From Marsupella aquatica (taxonomy: Eukaryota > Marchantiophyta), in NCBI GenBank assembly GCA_973895155.1, contig OZ316892.1, positions 26,102,001 to 26,166,000 on the forward strand: 64,000 nt of DNA, read 5' to 3'. Shown piece after piece: positions 47,487 to 60,545 of the stretch. A program made the translations under genes and the position numbers. Each line of letters starts with the position of its first letter. The first letter of the stretch is position 1. The notes under the pieces were generated by a model. That model saw only the letters and a list, made by a program, of their open reading frames with translations, was not told the origin of the DNA and did no database searches.

Positions 47487-50235
47487 TTATCGAATTGGAT
47501 GATATTGACTTGTGTTAAGCCGCTTTGGAGGCAGCTTTCGCAAGATGTATAGAACAAGTGCAGAGGGAATAATCTCTGTCAACTGTTACAACAGATAAAA
47601 CGAGGTTCAGAAATCAAATCCATAACATCGGTTCAGACACAGAAAAAAAGTCATTAACTGATTTTCAAGAACCAATACAACACCTACAGAACTCACAACA
47701 AGCCACTATTGCTCTAGTATCAGCATTCCATGCCGAAAGTATGATGACCAGCTTTCATTTTCATACCGTATAATAGATGGCATTTAGGATTGGATGATCA
47801 AGCACATCCAAGTTCGCTTCCTTGTTAAAGATGGAAAATGACATCTGCACCACAGTTGCAACAAATATATCAGATCGCAAAAGTGGCATATCCACTCCCA
47901 ACGTGCCTTCGCTGGAAACAGGACAACTATCTCGTCGGTACAATGTCATTCCAACTATATAGAAGTGACCACGAACCAGGATATGTTTAGAAATCAATAT
48001 CCAATTTCTCAACATAATCAACAGTTCATAACGCAACGAACACTTGCAATTTAGCAAATTAGATATGACTCATCAACTTACCCACCAGCGGCTACCACAT
48101 GTGCTTGGCTTCGACAGACTCGACGTGGAAAGGGAAGACAATGACCAGCAGAGCTAATGCATATCAGACAGAAGATACCACCTCAATAAACGCGAAAGTA
48201 AGCAAAAGATCAGGTTTACTTACAATCACTGATCGAATTGTGAAGCAAGTGAAACAGATAGCAGTAACGCAACCGACCTATACATCCAGAACAATTGATG
48301 TCAGTTGACAAATAAATACACGGACATTCTGTGCTAAAGAGCAAGTATTGTTCATTCGGTAATGCCTGCGGCATCACAGACAAGGAAGTGAAGGTGGACC
48401 ACAATAGACTTTACCTCCCGCAACTTTTTCCGGCGGCCCTTCGACTCAATAGGAAATCTCCGTAGCATGAGGAAAAGCCTGTTAAACAAGACAATTTGAA
48501 AGCCGTTATGCCAGAGCAAGCAGACCAGAAAAAATGCCACAGTGACACCAGAGCCTCATCCAACTGTGTAGATGATGTCAGATCTTACCTGCCCCCATAT
48601 AGCAAAAAGCCAATAGCAGCGACGAGTGAGACAACTGCATAAACAGAACACATTTTTCATTAATTTCCTGGTAGAACAGCCAGCTGACAATTATTCAGTG
48701 CAAGAACTTCGCAAAAATTGACTAACAGCAAAACTTCACACCAGTCACACTAGGTAATAATATCCAGCGAAGAACGACCCCTAAACTAACACGGTCGGAC
48801 TCAAAAGTATGAGCCCAAGTGACACCTTAGTACTTAAGTGTTTCCTTGACAACACATACACATGGGAAAACGGATTGACGTTTTGATTCAGACCAGGACA
48901 ACCGCCCTTTGCTTGTTCTTACCAGCAAAGAACAACTTTGAAACGGTCAATAGCCATGGGCTGGGCATCCACCACAAGTAAACCCAGATGCATGCCTGCA
49001 AGAGAGATAAAAATATTAAAATATATACACGACGAGCTTTAAAACTTGAAAAGCAATTTTAAAAGAGTGGTACGATGGAAGTGCATGATAACTTCCGCTT
49101 AAATGGGAGCCGCGGACACCAAACAAGGTTACTCCGTTGAAAACGACAAAATTTACCTGAACAACATAGATGATAGAATTGATGATCAAGAAAGCTGGGC
49201 GGAGGTTGTCAGTGGGAAGACTCCGAGCCTGTCCACACAAATTGCAACATTGTCAACGCCACAATGCAGAAATCCACATCGAATTGGGCTCGCCGAATTT
49301 GCGGGAAATGTCCGCAGTAGAACTTAGGGTTTCGAAGATCTAAACAAGAAAAATACGATGTAAAGAAGTGCAAAACCTTGCTTACCTGGTGGTATATCTC
49401 GGCCCAGAATAGCACTAGAAGTGTATAGGTGGTAAAAAACAGTAGGCCCGGTAGGTCGAGCAACACTGAATGCCAAATCTGAACAAACATAAAAACAGTC
49501 ATAAGGCACTAATTGATTTGAGAACGTTAACCTGCTGGGACTGCACACGGAAGCTACAGTCACAACCCGCCTCGCTAGTAGAGAAGCAAAGACGGAAACA
49601 TCTGTCACAGCCAAATTCACACAATTCAACGCAAGTGGAGTGATGAATCATATTTGTCGAGAGAAACGGAAACCATACCGCTGGGGCCAAGTACTGAACG
49701 TTGTGCCGGAAGATGAAGACCACGGCTCGAACTGAGTAACGGCAAGAAAAGATTAGTCTCGCTCCAGCTCCTAGAGGAAAAAAACGCCCACGGCAAGCGA
49801 AATCACAGAATTACAATCGGCTCACCTCCATTGACAATGAAGTTCAATAGATGGAAAACTTTCTGCGTGGTCCACCCGTACTCGGGAACTCTCAACTCGA
49901 TCCGCACGAGTTGAATCTGCCATGGAAAAAAGCAGGGTTCAGAAGACTGTCAGCTCCCTCACTCTCCCCAAACCAGATGAATCGCGTTACTTCACCGTCC
50001 TAGACCACCTCCGTGACATGCATGTTGAAATACTCACTCAAAACACAAAAGCATGCAACTGCGGCAGGCGTTACGAGGCAGAGAAGGCGATTCATACCAG
50101 GGCAATGAGAGCGATGACGCCGTAAGCCCCGGCCAACGAGTAGAAGATGCGATTCTGCCAAACCTCCGATTCATCCACCACATCCCACCAATCGAACACT
50201 CCCTGCACCGAGTCTCGAACTATCTCGAGATCCAT
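47487..50235 (-). CDS. TOM1/TOM3-like (THH1 family) seven-span membrane protein
   Basis: Eleven minus-strand exons (50235-50098, 49916-49826, 49731-49679, 49478-49386, 49228-49157, 48995-48923, 48634-48589, 48478-48415, 48277-48224, 47844-47767, 47582-47487) all use GT-AG sites in consistent phase and give 285 residues; Arabidopsis TOM1 is about 290. Diagnostic blocks in order: [94 protein letters not shown] and the C-terminal [15 protein letters not shown]. The hydrophobic segments fit seven membrane spans of the tonoplast/endomembrane TOM1 family. These are host proteins of uncertain normal role that tobamoviruses recruit to anchor their replication complexes. Exons of 46-138 bp hide the gene from simple frame searches. 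Confidence 0.92.
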
Positions 50236-50935
50236 GTTTCCCAACCTTTCCTCTGCCGATCCACCGGGCTCTTATCAGTCACTATTCGACCGAATTCCGT
50301 ACTCCTCTCCCCCGTCACCTACCTCCGCTCTCTGATGCCCTCAAAACGCCTTCAACCGCGTCCCCCGCCTTTAGCAGATTCTATCCTCCACTCTCATGGA
50401 CGAAGGTCGACAACCACGAACTCCTCTCCAAACTTTTCCTAGCTCTCCTTCTCCTTCTTCTTCTTCGTCTTCTTCTGCTTTTGCTTTTTCTCCCTCCTAG
50501 ACCGCTATGAGCGCTCCCGACTGCACTTGTTTAGCGCCCCCTACCGAGAGAGCTACCAAAAGGGCCTTCACAGCACACAGATCACACCGACAGTGGATAA
50601 ATCTCCGTCTTCGTCATCCGTGCGGCAATCGATCTTCTCAAATCTCGCCATAGCGGGAAGAGCGTTGACGCATCACGTCCGCTCTCCTTCTCCGGGCCTG
50701 GGTCAAAAATCGGACAGACGCGCTCAAAAGAAGCGCAGACGGAAGCAGCTGCTGCTGATGGTGGTGGTGGCGATGGTGGTGGTGAGCAATGGACGAGCGA
50801 TGCACAGCCAACAATTGCGGAGGAGGGAACAAAGAAGAAGAAGGAAAACTCGAGCGCGAGGAACTCGTGTGAAACATGAAGAGCAAACGGAGAGCAGCAA
50901 CCCTAGAGCCTAGTCAGTTTACTCCATTCTGTAAA
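50236..50935 (-). promoter_or_regulatory. Presumed leader and promoter of the TOM1-like gene
   Basis: Directly upstream of the TOM1-like ATG, read on its strand, the sequence is GA-rich (gaagaagaag-type tract opposite 50450-50495), as often seen in plant leaders. The frames that cross it on the plus strand are low in complexity. No TATA box could be assigned. Confidence 0.4.
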
Positions 50936-51850
50936 GCAGTGAGAATGTGGAATTGGAAAAGCACTTGGGATGCCCAGATGGACCATAAGGTTCCGCCAGG
51001 GAACTCCAATGGACCTCTCGTAACGTCTGACAGAAAAAAGAGAACAGTGAAAGTACTATCTGAATTAATAGCCATGTTTCAAGTCATGTCCAAGCAGTGA
51101 AAATCTCATAGAAGACAAAGACTCAAGACGCACATTGACCATAATGGGGTTCCACCAAAGAACCATCCCAGTTTATTAGATGGTCCATCAAAATGTCATG
51201 ACCCACCTGGAGTCTTTTTTTGTCAAACATTATGAACTAAGAAGATACGGACTTGGAATGTCCTAGTTGACCATGAGGTTGCAAACATTATGAACTAAGA
51301 AGATACGGACTTGGAATGTCCTAGTTGACCATGAGGTTGCACAATGGAACTCCAATGGCCTCCCAATTGAATGATGTTTGGCAGCAGAAATGGAACATTG
51401 AAGTACTATCTCTGATTAAAATCATAGTTCAAGATGGTCTATCCAAGTTGTGGTGGTCTATCTGAGGTCTTTCTTAAAAACTAATGCTGCTCATTTGCTC
51501 ACATTCTTTGTCAATAGGAATTTCTGGCTTCAGGGAGAAGGTCAGCGATCAAAAAGACTTCAGTTGGGATAACTACCCAGATGGGTGATCAGGTTCCTGC
51601 ATGAACTCCAATGGTACTATCTGAATTAAAGGTACATTCAATCTGAATTAAAAGTGATGTTTCAAGATGGTCCATTGAAATTTTCTGATCCATCCTGGCA
51701 ATTTGTTTGCCAAATGTTACGGTCCAGGGGGCTTTCAAGAAGAATGTAATACAAGACACAGACTTGGGATGCCCAAATGGACCATGGAGCTCCACCCTGA
51801 AACCGGGCCTGGAACTCCAATGGACCCGAGCAACTATGGACCCCAAAAAT
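50936..51850. repeat. Diverged tandem array of about 220-290 bp, with exact 58-bp duplication
   Basis: The ordered words acttgggatgcccagatgga, (g)gaactccaatgg, agtactatctgaatta and gtttcaagatggtcca recur about four times between 50960 and 51850. Inside the array caaacattatgaactaagaa starts at 51224 and again at 51282, giving two identical 58-bp units. Confidence 0.7.
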
Positions 51851-54800
51851 GGAATAGTAAAGCCTGGTAATACATAAAATGAAAGTCATGTAGATCTCCC
51901 CTTCAATCTCAAGGGATACTTAAGCGGTTAGATTCTCTTGGGATTTGTTTTTTAAAAAAATGGCGTGCAAGTGAATGATTAATACTTATCCCAGATTTGG
52001 GCCAGCCAAGGGGGAGAGGAAGAAATGCCCTGCAGGGAAGGAAGACAAGAAAAATATTCTTGGAGAACCATGAGCCATATTTGTCTACCCTAAACCCTAA
52101 TTCTCCAATCCAAACCTGGACCGTGTAGTCTTTTCCATAGAAATACCAAAAACTGCAAAGAGAAAAATCATCAAGGGCATTCATTCAGTTGAGATGAGAA
52201 TATAATACTCCAGAAAAGTTGTGAAGGTGATAATATTGGAGCACATTTACACATTTATTGAGATTCCCTCCAAGTTAAAAAAGTCCATGTAGGCAATTGG
52301 GAGAACCATTGGGGATAATTTGCTTAATATTTATCGGAATTTATCATCAAAGATATCAATGGTGGTAATTCCCTAATTAATTACCTTGAGTGTGGTGAGT
52401 GAGAATTGAATTACCTGTTGGATGGTCTTCCGAAACTGATCACTCAAACAACAACCACCAGTACCCCTGTATATACGGAACAGTTGAAACCTTCCCTAGT
52501 CCCCCTATTCTATCTTATCTTGTGTGGGAGTGATTCGTTCCAATGTTCAGCTCGTAAACAATAGCATTACTGGTATATCAGTAGGTTATGAATACAATTG
52601 TTGTTTGAGACTAGTTCCATACGACTCAAGAAGTGAGAGAGGGTGAATTCAAGGGACAAAACCAGGCATAACGATAACAATGTGGAAATGTGCAAGCACT
52701 GCTAACAAAGACGTGACGTGTTAACCTTTCAGTGAACCTTAAGATGTGGGAGGACTTCTGGCCCACGGGACAGGAGGGGCTTGTCTCTTGGGTGAATTAC
52801 AACACCTTGAAAATTTGTCACCTGATGAGTGTAACTGCCATATTTTGAATAAATAGTGGATCATTAGATCATCACACCATTTGCAGTGGTACATTTTTTA
52901 TTCACATTTTTTCTAGGTTAAAGGTTTTCTGGGGTACATTTGGCCTCTTCTTTGGAGTTTGGAATTTAACATTTGTCCTCACTAGGCCCCGGTTGATTTC
53001 ACTCCTTCGTACTTGGTTTGGCTGTTATCTTAAATTGGTACTTTTCACCAAAGCGTTGAAAGTTTGCACTTAAATTCTGATGCGCCTTTTACTACTTAAC
53101 TAGAAGGCCAACATTGTGCCTAAGACCAAATTATTGTAGTGAAGGCCAATGTGTGCCCCACACTCGGGTAGGGACAGGGGACTGTAGTAATGGCTAATAA
53201 GTTAAGATAGCATGACCTTAGAATGGACCAGCTATATGGCTCAAGCGGACGGACTTTCCTTCGGAAGGGATGACCCTCGCTGTTCACGAGAAGGACAGCG
53301 TTGCATATCCAAAGCCATGCAGTAGGGCAGGGACACGAGTCGGTCCTTGCAAAGGACCGCCCCTACCATTTCGCTTAGATGCTGATCCATGGGTTGTTGA
53401 CTCTTTTGGCATTGATGCGAATTTTAAAAAGTGGCCTGTGGGAGGATGACACCGAGGTCCCAGATGACTCGTGTGCACCGTCGATGCATGCGATCGACAG
53501 CTCATTTTCAATGGGACAATCAATTGCTTTAGGGAATTACTTTTTGGTTGAGTTCACTAAGTGATTGATTGCAGCAAAAAGTTGCATAAAGCAATCACTA
53601 ATAAGGAATATTGAGAACATGGGCATCTTGCCAGGTCCTTACTTTTAATTAACTAAGATTTCCTATCTATTTTGCCCCCGTCGTCAATTCAGTTCCCTAA
53701 GGACGTCTCAATGGACTATGTCGTAGTTATTACGTTCATTGAATGTAGCTTAAAAACAAGTGATATTTGTTTGTATGTGTGTTACACCTTTTGAAATCCT
53801 TTCTTTGGATAAATTCTTAAGTTTGCATGACATCTATGAAAAGACGCATTTAAGTAGGATAGTATGGATTTAAAGTAATAAAACTTTAATTATTGCTATA
53901 CAAACAGACTGTTGGGCTCCCTTGACCTTGAGGTTTGGATGGAGATGAAGCTTATCCTAACTATATATAATCATGATCGAAACCTACTTCAGGACCTACA
54001 GTCTAAAGTGAAGCCTCTATATCTTGATTCTAGAGGCATAAGTGAAACTATGGTGTGCACGGAAAATGGAGATTGGGGCAGGATGAGTCTCTGAAAATGG
54101 CACAGCAAACTTAAATGTCCTTGTCTCTATTTCTGTTAAAAAAAAAGTCACTCAGGCTAGTGACTCTGTGTCACTTTTATGTCTCTTTTATGTCTGCTCT
54201 CACAAGATTTCCTGGAGGGCTATAAGTTCCGGTTGGAACCAGGTTTGGGTTAATAGGTTCATATGCACAGGTATTCGGCTGAATACCTAAGCTTTGCTAA
54301 GAAATAAACACTTAGTATCATTGTGCCCATTTCCAGTTTCGCCCCCATGGTAACTCTGTCCCCATATAATGCTTCTCTATAGGCTTCACTCGTGACCCCA
54401 AGCACTTGTAGTGGTTTTTAATCTTAATTGTATCTTACTAATAAATGGCAATGAGAAGCTAGATTTGGGGTCTAGGCTTCTAGGGTGAAGTCTCTAGACT
54501 AGCTTATTTTTTTAAGGTTTTTTGTTTTTAGTCATTGTGGCTAATGTCAGCCCCTCTAAGGGAGGAGATGCTAGGAATATTCTTGATCAATCTTTCCTGG
54601 ATTATATCCTGACTGTCATATATCCCTAGATCTATAGACTACCGTTAGATTCTGGCAAATGGGGTCCATGATTTGGTGGGAAATTGACAAATGGCATACA
54701 AAGAATCTAGCCAATTTTAGCCAAAAGTGGTTCCTGGAGGTGGGATTTGGCAAAATTGGCACCTAAAAAATACCCTGCTCTAGACCTTCACTCTAGAACC

Positions 54801-55678
54801 CCTTCACAATTTATGTGGATGGAGTTATTACTATTAACTTTGAAACTTGAAAGAATGGGTATTCAAGCTCTGAAAAGGGTAGGGCTAGTAACAATCTCGC
54901 GAGTTCACCCGTGAAAGGGTAAACGCATGAATGCACGCTGGTGTGCTTCTTTGCCTGTTGAGGTGAAAAGGCGGCAAGGTCTAGATTGGAGCTCTAAACT
55001 GCATGGAAGCTGATTACCCTACTCTTTAGGGACAATTAACAAAACTATATCTCAAGGCACCAAAAACTAAAACCTCACAGAAGATATATAATTGAAAAAT
55101 CTCAGGCAGATAGGGAGCACCAGAAGGCGAGCTGCCATTCGTCGGGCAGAGCATCATCATCATTCTGCCCCCCCTCCCAATTCTCGAAGTCCACTATGGC
55201 AGGCAAAGGGCCACCCAATTGGCTCTCTTCTTCGCATCTGGTTCTCTCTCTGGTCCCCCTCTTTTGTGGGTTCCAATCAGTCAGCTGCCATCGCTCACTG
55301 AAGACCAGGAATCCATTGATTGCCCGCTCTCTGTTACCATCTCTGTGGGACAGACGACGCCACTCTTGTCCAGACTCCAGACTGGGATAGATAGATTTGG
55401 ACCATAGAAACAGAGCCAGTGGAGGATGTTCAGCAGCATTTCAGCGCCCACCAAAGAAAGGACGGATAACAGGTTGACGGACAATGCCGGTGACCAATTG
55501 ACGAGGAAGCCCACATTCATAGTGGTCAGCTACTACAGGGGCCATAGCTCGTTCACACGGAATAGCAGCTGTTGTACCCACTGATTTGCAAAGGTCAACT
55601 TGTGGAAAATTTAGTCACCGCTGAAGGTCGTGAGACGAGAGAGTGGAACTAGAATTCAGGGGGTTTGAGGAGTGAGTG
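51851..55678. other. Unannotated intergenic stretch
   Basis: No gene could be supported. A short plus-strand piece at 53390-53450 reads ADPWVVDSFGIDANFKKWPV but has stops on both sides; I do not recognise it. The last few hundred bases should carry the promoter of the RIQ-like gene. Confidence 0.4.
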
Positions 55679-58420
55679 ATGGCGTCGGCTGCTGTGTGTA
55701 TGCAAGGTCTGAGGGGACCGCTGTTGCTCTCGAGCAGCGGAAAGGCTCTTCGGGGGGAGCCTCTGATGTCTGCTGCTGCTAGCACGCTCACAACAACTGG
55801 AGTCTCTCCTTCAGCTCTGAGAATTCGAGCTGCCACCCAGGGTGGTGGCACCAAGAGTGTGAGGAAGGTTAGTAATTGATTCCCTCTCTCACTGCTTTCT
55901 GTTGGCTCTTTCCGCTTCTGCAAGAGTGTGCTTGGAAACTTGTGGTTCCTCTGCCTCTTGGAGGGAACTGTCACTCTTAGTAGTCCGTCTTGATAGAGGC
56001 CTCACAATTGCAGGTTCACAGGTATTTTCCTCCAGTACTCTTGTGACTAGTACAATGTCGGTAGACGGAACGAGTGAGAATGATTAGAGTGTTGATATTT
56101 TGAGTAGAGCTATTTGGAGGACCAAAGGATTAATCCGTGTCTGCTCCATTCTCTAATAGATCTCAATTTGTCTTTGGGCAATCACTAGGATGGCTTGGAT
56201 GAGGCGTCGATTGCATGATCTCTGAGACTACCATTTCAGTGAGGATGCAACTGAAGCTTCAGCCTAGCCACCCAATCCTCTCCTTCAGTGTATGCCAACT
56301 TGTGTGTAATGAGCTTAGTCGCCTTCGGTCGATTAGAGTGGGGTTGAACAGGACCATGCTTGTAATGTGGTCTACGGCCAGCGGTTTGCTTCTCGAGTAC
56401 TCCGGGTTTTATTAAGGGATGAAGTCTCATCCGCCATTTTGGCAAGAATGGTAGACTCTTGTCTTTTGAGAAGGATTGGAATTGAAGTAATGCTAATTGG
56501 AGGGAAGGGAAAAGGTTCTGATGTTCTCTGATTCTGAAAAGGACGGTGATCGAGCCAGCTGCCACAGGGTACATTTGTGAAGCCTCCTTTTCTCCAACCC
56601 ATTCAAATTCTTCAGACGCCGAGAATTGTCACACTAGGTGGATGAGACTTCAGTGTCCATCTGGTTGCAATGATGAAAGATGATAAACACTATTGATTGC
56701 TCGCTCACCTTGACACGTGGGTCTTCCTCTGTGAACTTTCTGTTTCCTCGTTAAGTTGGCAGTAGATGTCGATCGCAGGTGAGTGATAAATAGGGTAATG
56801 GTGACTCAAGATCGGTTATAGCTATCTCTGCAAGTCAGAGGGCGACATCACTGTCTTTTATCAGAGTGAGGTTTTCGCCTTTTTGCTGGGAGCCAAATTT
56901 TTTAAGTATGTGAATGCTTTATGATCGACACTCCGATTTGGAAGAATGTGCAACATAATGCTGGTCGGAGAGCAGTCTCGTTGATTAAGGGGCGAGGGAC
57001 TGCAGTTGCTGAACAGGGTAAGTTAAGCTACTAACGGCAACTACAGTGAGGAAGATGTCTTTAACAGGTCCTTGGAGGGCTTGAACAAGTTTCAAGACCG
57101 TAGAGCATGGGTTTACATCCAGTGGACTGTAGACACAATTGATGACAAACGGGCTTCATTAAGCTCTTAGTAGATGATCAAGAGCTAAGACGAGAATTGT
57201 CCGGGTTGTTGTAGTTGGAGATTTGGTTAGGACTTTACCTTTCGTTACCTCATGAATGCAACAGGCAAACGGAAGACAGCCACTTAAATTAAAAGTGTAT
57301 TGTTCGAGAGCTCTGTGAGACAACGTCTTCCCCCAGACGTTTGCTGCCCAGTAAGAGTCCGGAGGCGGCTACTTCCTACCAATCCATTGCTCTTGTGTCA
57401 CCGTCGCTTTGTCGATTGTACTTGACCGAGGTGGACAGGTTGGAGTGTATGACAGGGTTGGTTTTCTTCATTAGAAACTGCCCAGCACTGAGAAGTGGAA
57501 TCACATCATGAAAGGGGATAATCAAAGGTGAAAGAGTAGAATTACCCTCTGGTTTGTCTACATATTACTACGTTGTAAGTGGAACACAGAGTTGGATACT
57601 TTTTTGAATCATCTAACCAATCCCGTCTCAGCCTTTTATTTGACCAAGAGACTGTCGATTTGTACATGACCGACCTCAGACCAACTTGCTCATGTTTATT
57701 TATTCTCCTGCTTCCTCTGTATCGGGCATTCACAGACACTCGATGTTCTTGTCCCATAGCACGAATCGGTTCTGGTCTAGTTTAAATTCGTTAGGTTAAT
57801 TGATTGATCCTTCCTTCCTTCCTTTTCGATATGAGTAAGGAGAGAATTGTTTCCTTGGTGTTGATCTGCTGTGAGGCGAGGTTATGAATAGATATGCAAC
57901 TGAAGGGCTATGTGAATGTCATTTCTTCTTGTCCACGTGTTGCTTTCAGAAGATATTGCTAAATTTCTAGGTGGTGTTTTTTTGAGTGCAGTTGAAAGTG
58001 ATCCAGCCAGGTGACAAAACTGGGAAATTCCGCGACAAAGTGACAGAAGAGGCTGCACCTATCAAGCTGCTGTCCAGAGTGGAGCAGCTGAGACTTCTGA
58101 CCAAGGCAGAAAAGGCAGGTTTGCTATCTGCAGCTGAAAATGCAGGTTTCTCTCTGTCATCAATTGAGAAGCTCGGGCTCCTTTCCAAGGCTGAGGAATT
58201 CGGTGCCCTCTCAGCAGCAACCGACCCCAAGACACCTTCGCTCCTGCTTGTAGCAGCTCTGGGTCTCCTCGTTCTCGGTCCTGCTTTCGTGTACTTTGTT
58301 CCGGAAGATTCGACTCCTCTTGTAGTAGTGCAAGTTGTTGTAGCTCTGGTATCTGTTCTAGGAGGCTCTGCCGCTTTTGCTGCCTCGAGCTTTGTGTCAG
58401 CTTTGCAAAGTTCTGATTGA
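55679..58420 (+). CDS. RIQ1/RIQ2-like thylakoid protein (DUF1118), plastid
   Basis: Exon 1 (55679-55867) and exon 2 (57992-58420) join across a 2,124-bp phase-0 GT-AG intron to 205 residues. Residues 1-60 are rich in Ser, Ala and Arg with few acids, a chloroplast transit peptide. Residues 85-138 carry the family's repeated motif: [20 protein letters not shown], then LSAAE, and again [20 protein letters not shown]. Two membrane spans follow at about 145-166 (ending FVYFVPEDS) and 172-196 ([15 protein letters not shown]). Known relatives, RIQ1 and RIQ2, affect the organisation of light-harvesting complex II in grana and the induction of non-photochemical quenching. The start is the only ATG in front of the transit peptide. 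The frame is intact. Confidence 0.88.
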
Positions 58421-59444
58421 GCACCGTTTTTGGTCTTGTAAAAACCATTCTTACCACTCATGTATTATCTTTTGATTCTTTGGGGCACGCGGAGTCCATA
58501 GTTCTCTGAGACAATTTTCTTTACTGGAGGAATGTGATTCTATAGCCTGAACTCGACGCTTCACTCATCTCATTGGAGAGAAATGGATTTGGGTGAGTTT
58601 TGAAGGCGTTTCTCCCTTGAAGAAGGTCTTCTTTTGTAAGAACTCCGACGACTTCATTTGACTTCATCTGTTTTGTGGCATTTCATGTTTTTTGGGGCCA
58701 ATATAGTACTGGTCCTCGTTGCTGCGCCAATCTAATAAGAAGGTTGGCTTGAGGTACCAGAAGTAGCGTTTCAAAGAGTTTCTTTACAGCTCGCTGATGT
58801 TTTTGAATGCTTCTCCTCTTGCCTTCTGGAGCTGGTTAGTTATGTGAAGGTTTGATCATGATCTCCAATACTGCGGTAGTTCAATTTACAATCCAGTGAA
58901 GAACTCGGTCTTTTCATTTCCATGTGTACCACGCAAGATTTGAGGCTGTAGCGAAACCTCTTCAGCTATGCCGATCATTTTGTTGGGACGCTCGTGCAAT
59001 AATCGTTACTTCTTTTAGAGCAGACGCTTAGGAATCCTCTCAACTCACATCTTGCAGGAGAGTCTGAGCAATTTATCAAAATGTACAATTTCCCAAATAT
59101 TATAATCCAATGCGTTGTTCCAATGGCCGGTTTATCCAATTCATTGTCCCCAATATGCAGAATGACCTTGGTTTTTTTGTTTTGGAACAATGATAACAAG
59201 CTTTACTGAAACAGGGCCAACAAAGTACAACAAAACACATGTAAACAAGAGTGAAAGGACCAACAAAAACTATGGAAGAAATGGTATGAACAACGATACC
59301 AATCCAAGACCATTAAAGAAAAGAGACAATTCTGAAACAACAGTACTATCATCATTCTATCATAAGTACTACCCATATCCTCCAATCGGGCAAGGTGCAC
59401 TGGTGTCTACTACAAAGGATTGCAATGGATGACTGAGCTTCGGC

Positions 59445-59960
59445 CTCCTCAAGACTTCACTAAGATTTGTTCTCAAAAGTGTTTTGTCAAAATGGACAAT
59501 GCTGCTCCGAATTAACCATAGCATGCATGAGTGGCCTGAGCTGGTGCACTAGTGCCTCCTATAGGAGATATGCAGCGGATGACTCAGGCTTGGGCCCGCT
59601 CTAAGATTTGGCCTGCCCGAACTTCACTAAGATTTGTTGTCAAAAGTGGATCGTCAAAATGATCAATGGTGCTCCTCGTGAAATCTCCTTGCCACAAGCC
59701 TCCCTTATTAGCCGATTTGATTCCCTTTCTTCCCACGGCTGGTGATCTTGAGAGCCTTTCCAAATCTTCACACCTTTCATGATTTAGCTGTTGGCCAGCG
59801 TCTCACGCCTAGAAGATAGGCGTTCGTTATTTACAGTTGGATGACCTTGGGTTCTCTGGCATTCCACTTTTTTGACCTGGGCCATTTGTCTAACGTCTCA
59901 GATACCTGGAAGATATGGTTTACAGTCTGTCCATGGTAGATGATCTTGGGTTCTCTTCCC
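59445..59960. repeat. Imperfect direct duplications
   Basis: acttcactaagatttgtt(c/g)tcaaaagtg occurs near 59453 and 59622, preceded by a cggatgactcaggctt-like phrase in each case (period about 169 bp). A second pair, ctagaagata.. and ctggaagata.., each followed by gat(g/c)(a)ccttgggttctct-like sequence, occurs near 59812 and 59907. Confidence 0.5.
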
Positions 59961-60384
59961 GTGTTCCTATAGCTCGCATGATCTCTGGTTACGTTTGTGG
60001 TTGGCCGTAGCTCGAAGTTGCGGTGAGCATTCTCCCAGCCAGCCAGGATTCCCAGGATTTGGTACGGGGACAGGACAGCTCTTTGATTGTTCGGCTCTTT
60101 AATTTTAGGCAACATCTCAGACTTTTATTTTGACCTGGGATCTTCATCTCATTATGTCCGGTGACTCTTTAGGTCTTTTCTTTCCAGCAGAAGACTTTCT
60201 GACAAGGTGGCCCTCTGTCTCATGCAGAAGTGCACCGGTCTCCAGGCGATAATTATTGGTACTTGTACCACAGCAAAACCATCCCTTTCGAAAGCTGTGG
60301 TTCATCTCGACTGCAGTGTACTTTTCCAGTTTAAGTGCAGGCCTCAGCAACAGTCTAATACATTTCTAAAGAGGCTGGGTACCT

Positions 60385-60545
60385 TTTGTTCTTCGGCAGT
60401 TTGTTATATATATAATATAATATATATGGTTTGCCCCTTGTTTTCCGTTGATTGGATGATCAGATTTTTTGGCCTGTGGGATTTTGTCTCCCGGTTCAGC
60501 GCGCCCTGCTCTTTGGCAGTTTGATATATACTTTTCTAAAGAGAT
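60385..60545. repeat. Duplicated ttcggcagtttg(a/t)tatata motif with AT palindrome
   Basis: gttcttcggcagtttgttat precedes a 25-bp tatataatataatatata tract; ctctttggcagtttgatata recurs about 115 bp later. The phrase ttctaaagag also flanks both. Confidence 0.45.

Noticed and set aside
50527-50913. 128-codon basic plus-strand frame
   Set aside because: Low-complexity Arg/Lys/Val runs opposite the GA-rich leader of the TOM1-like gene; no family motif.
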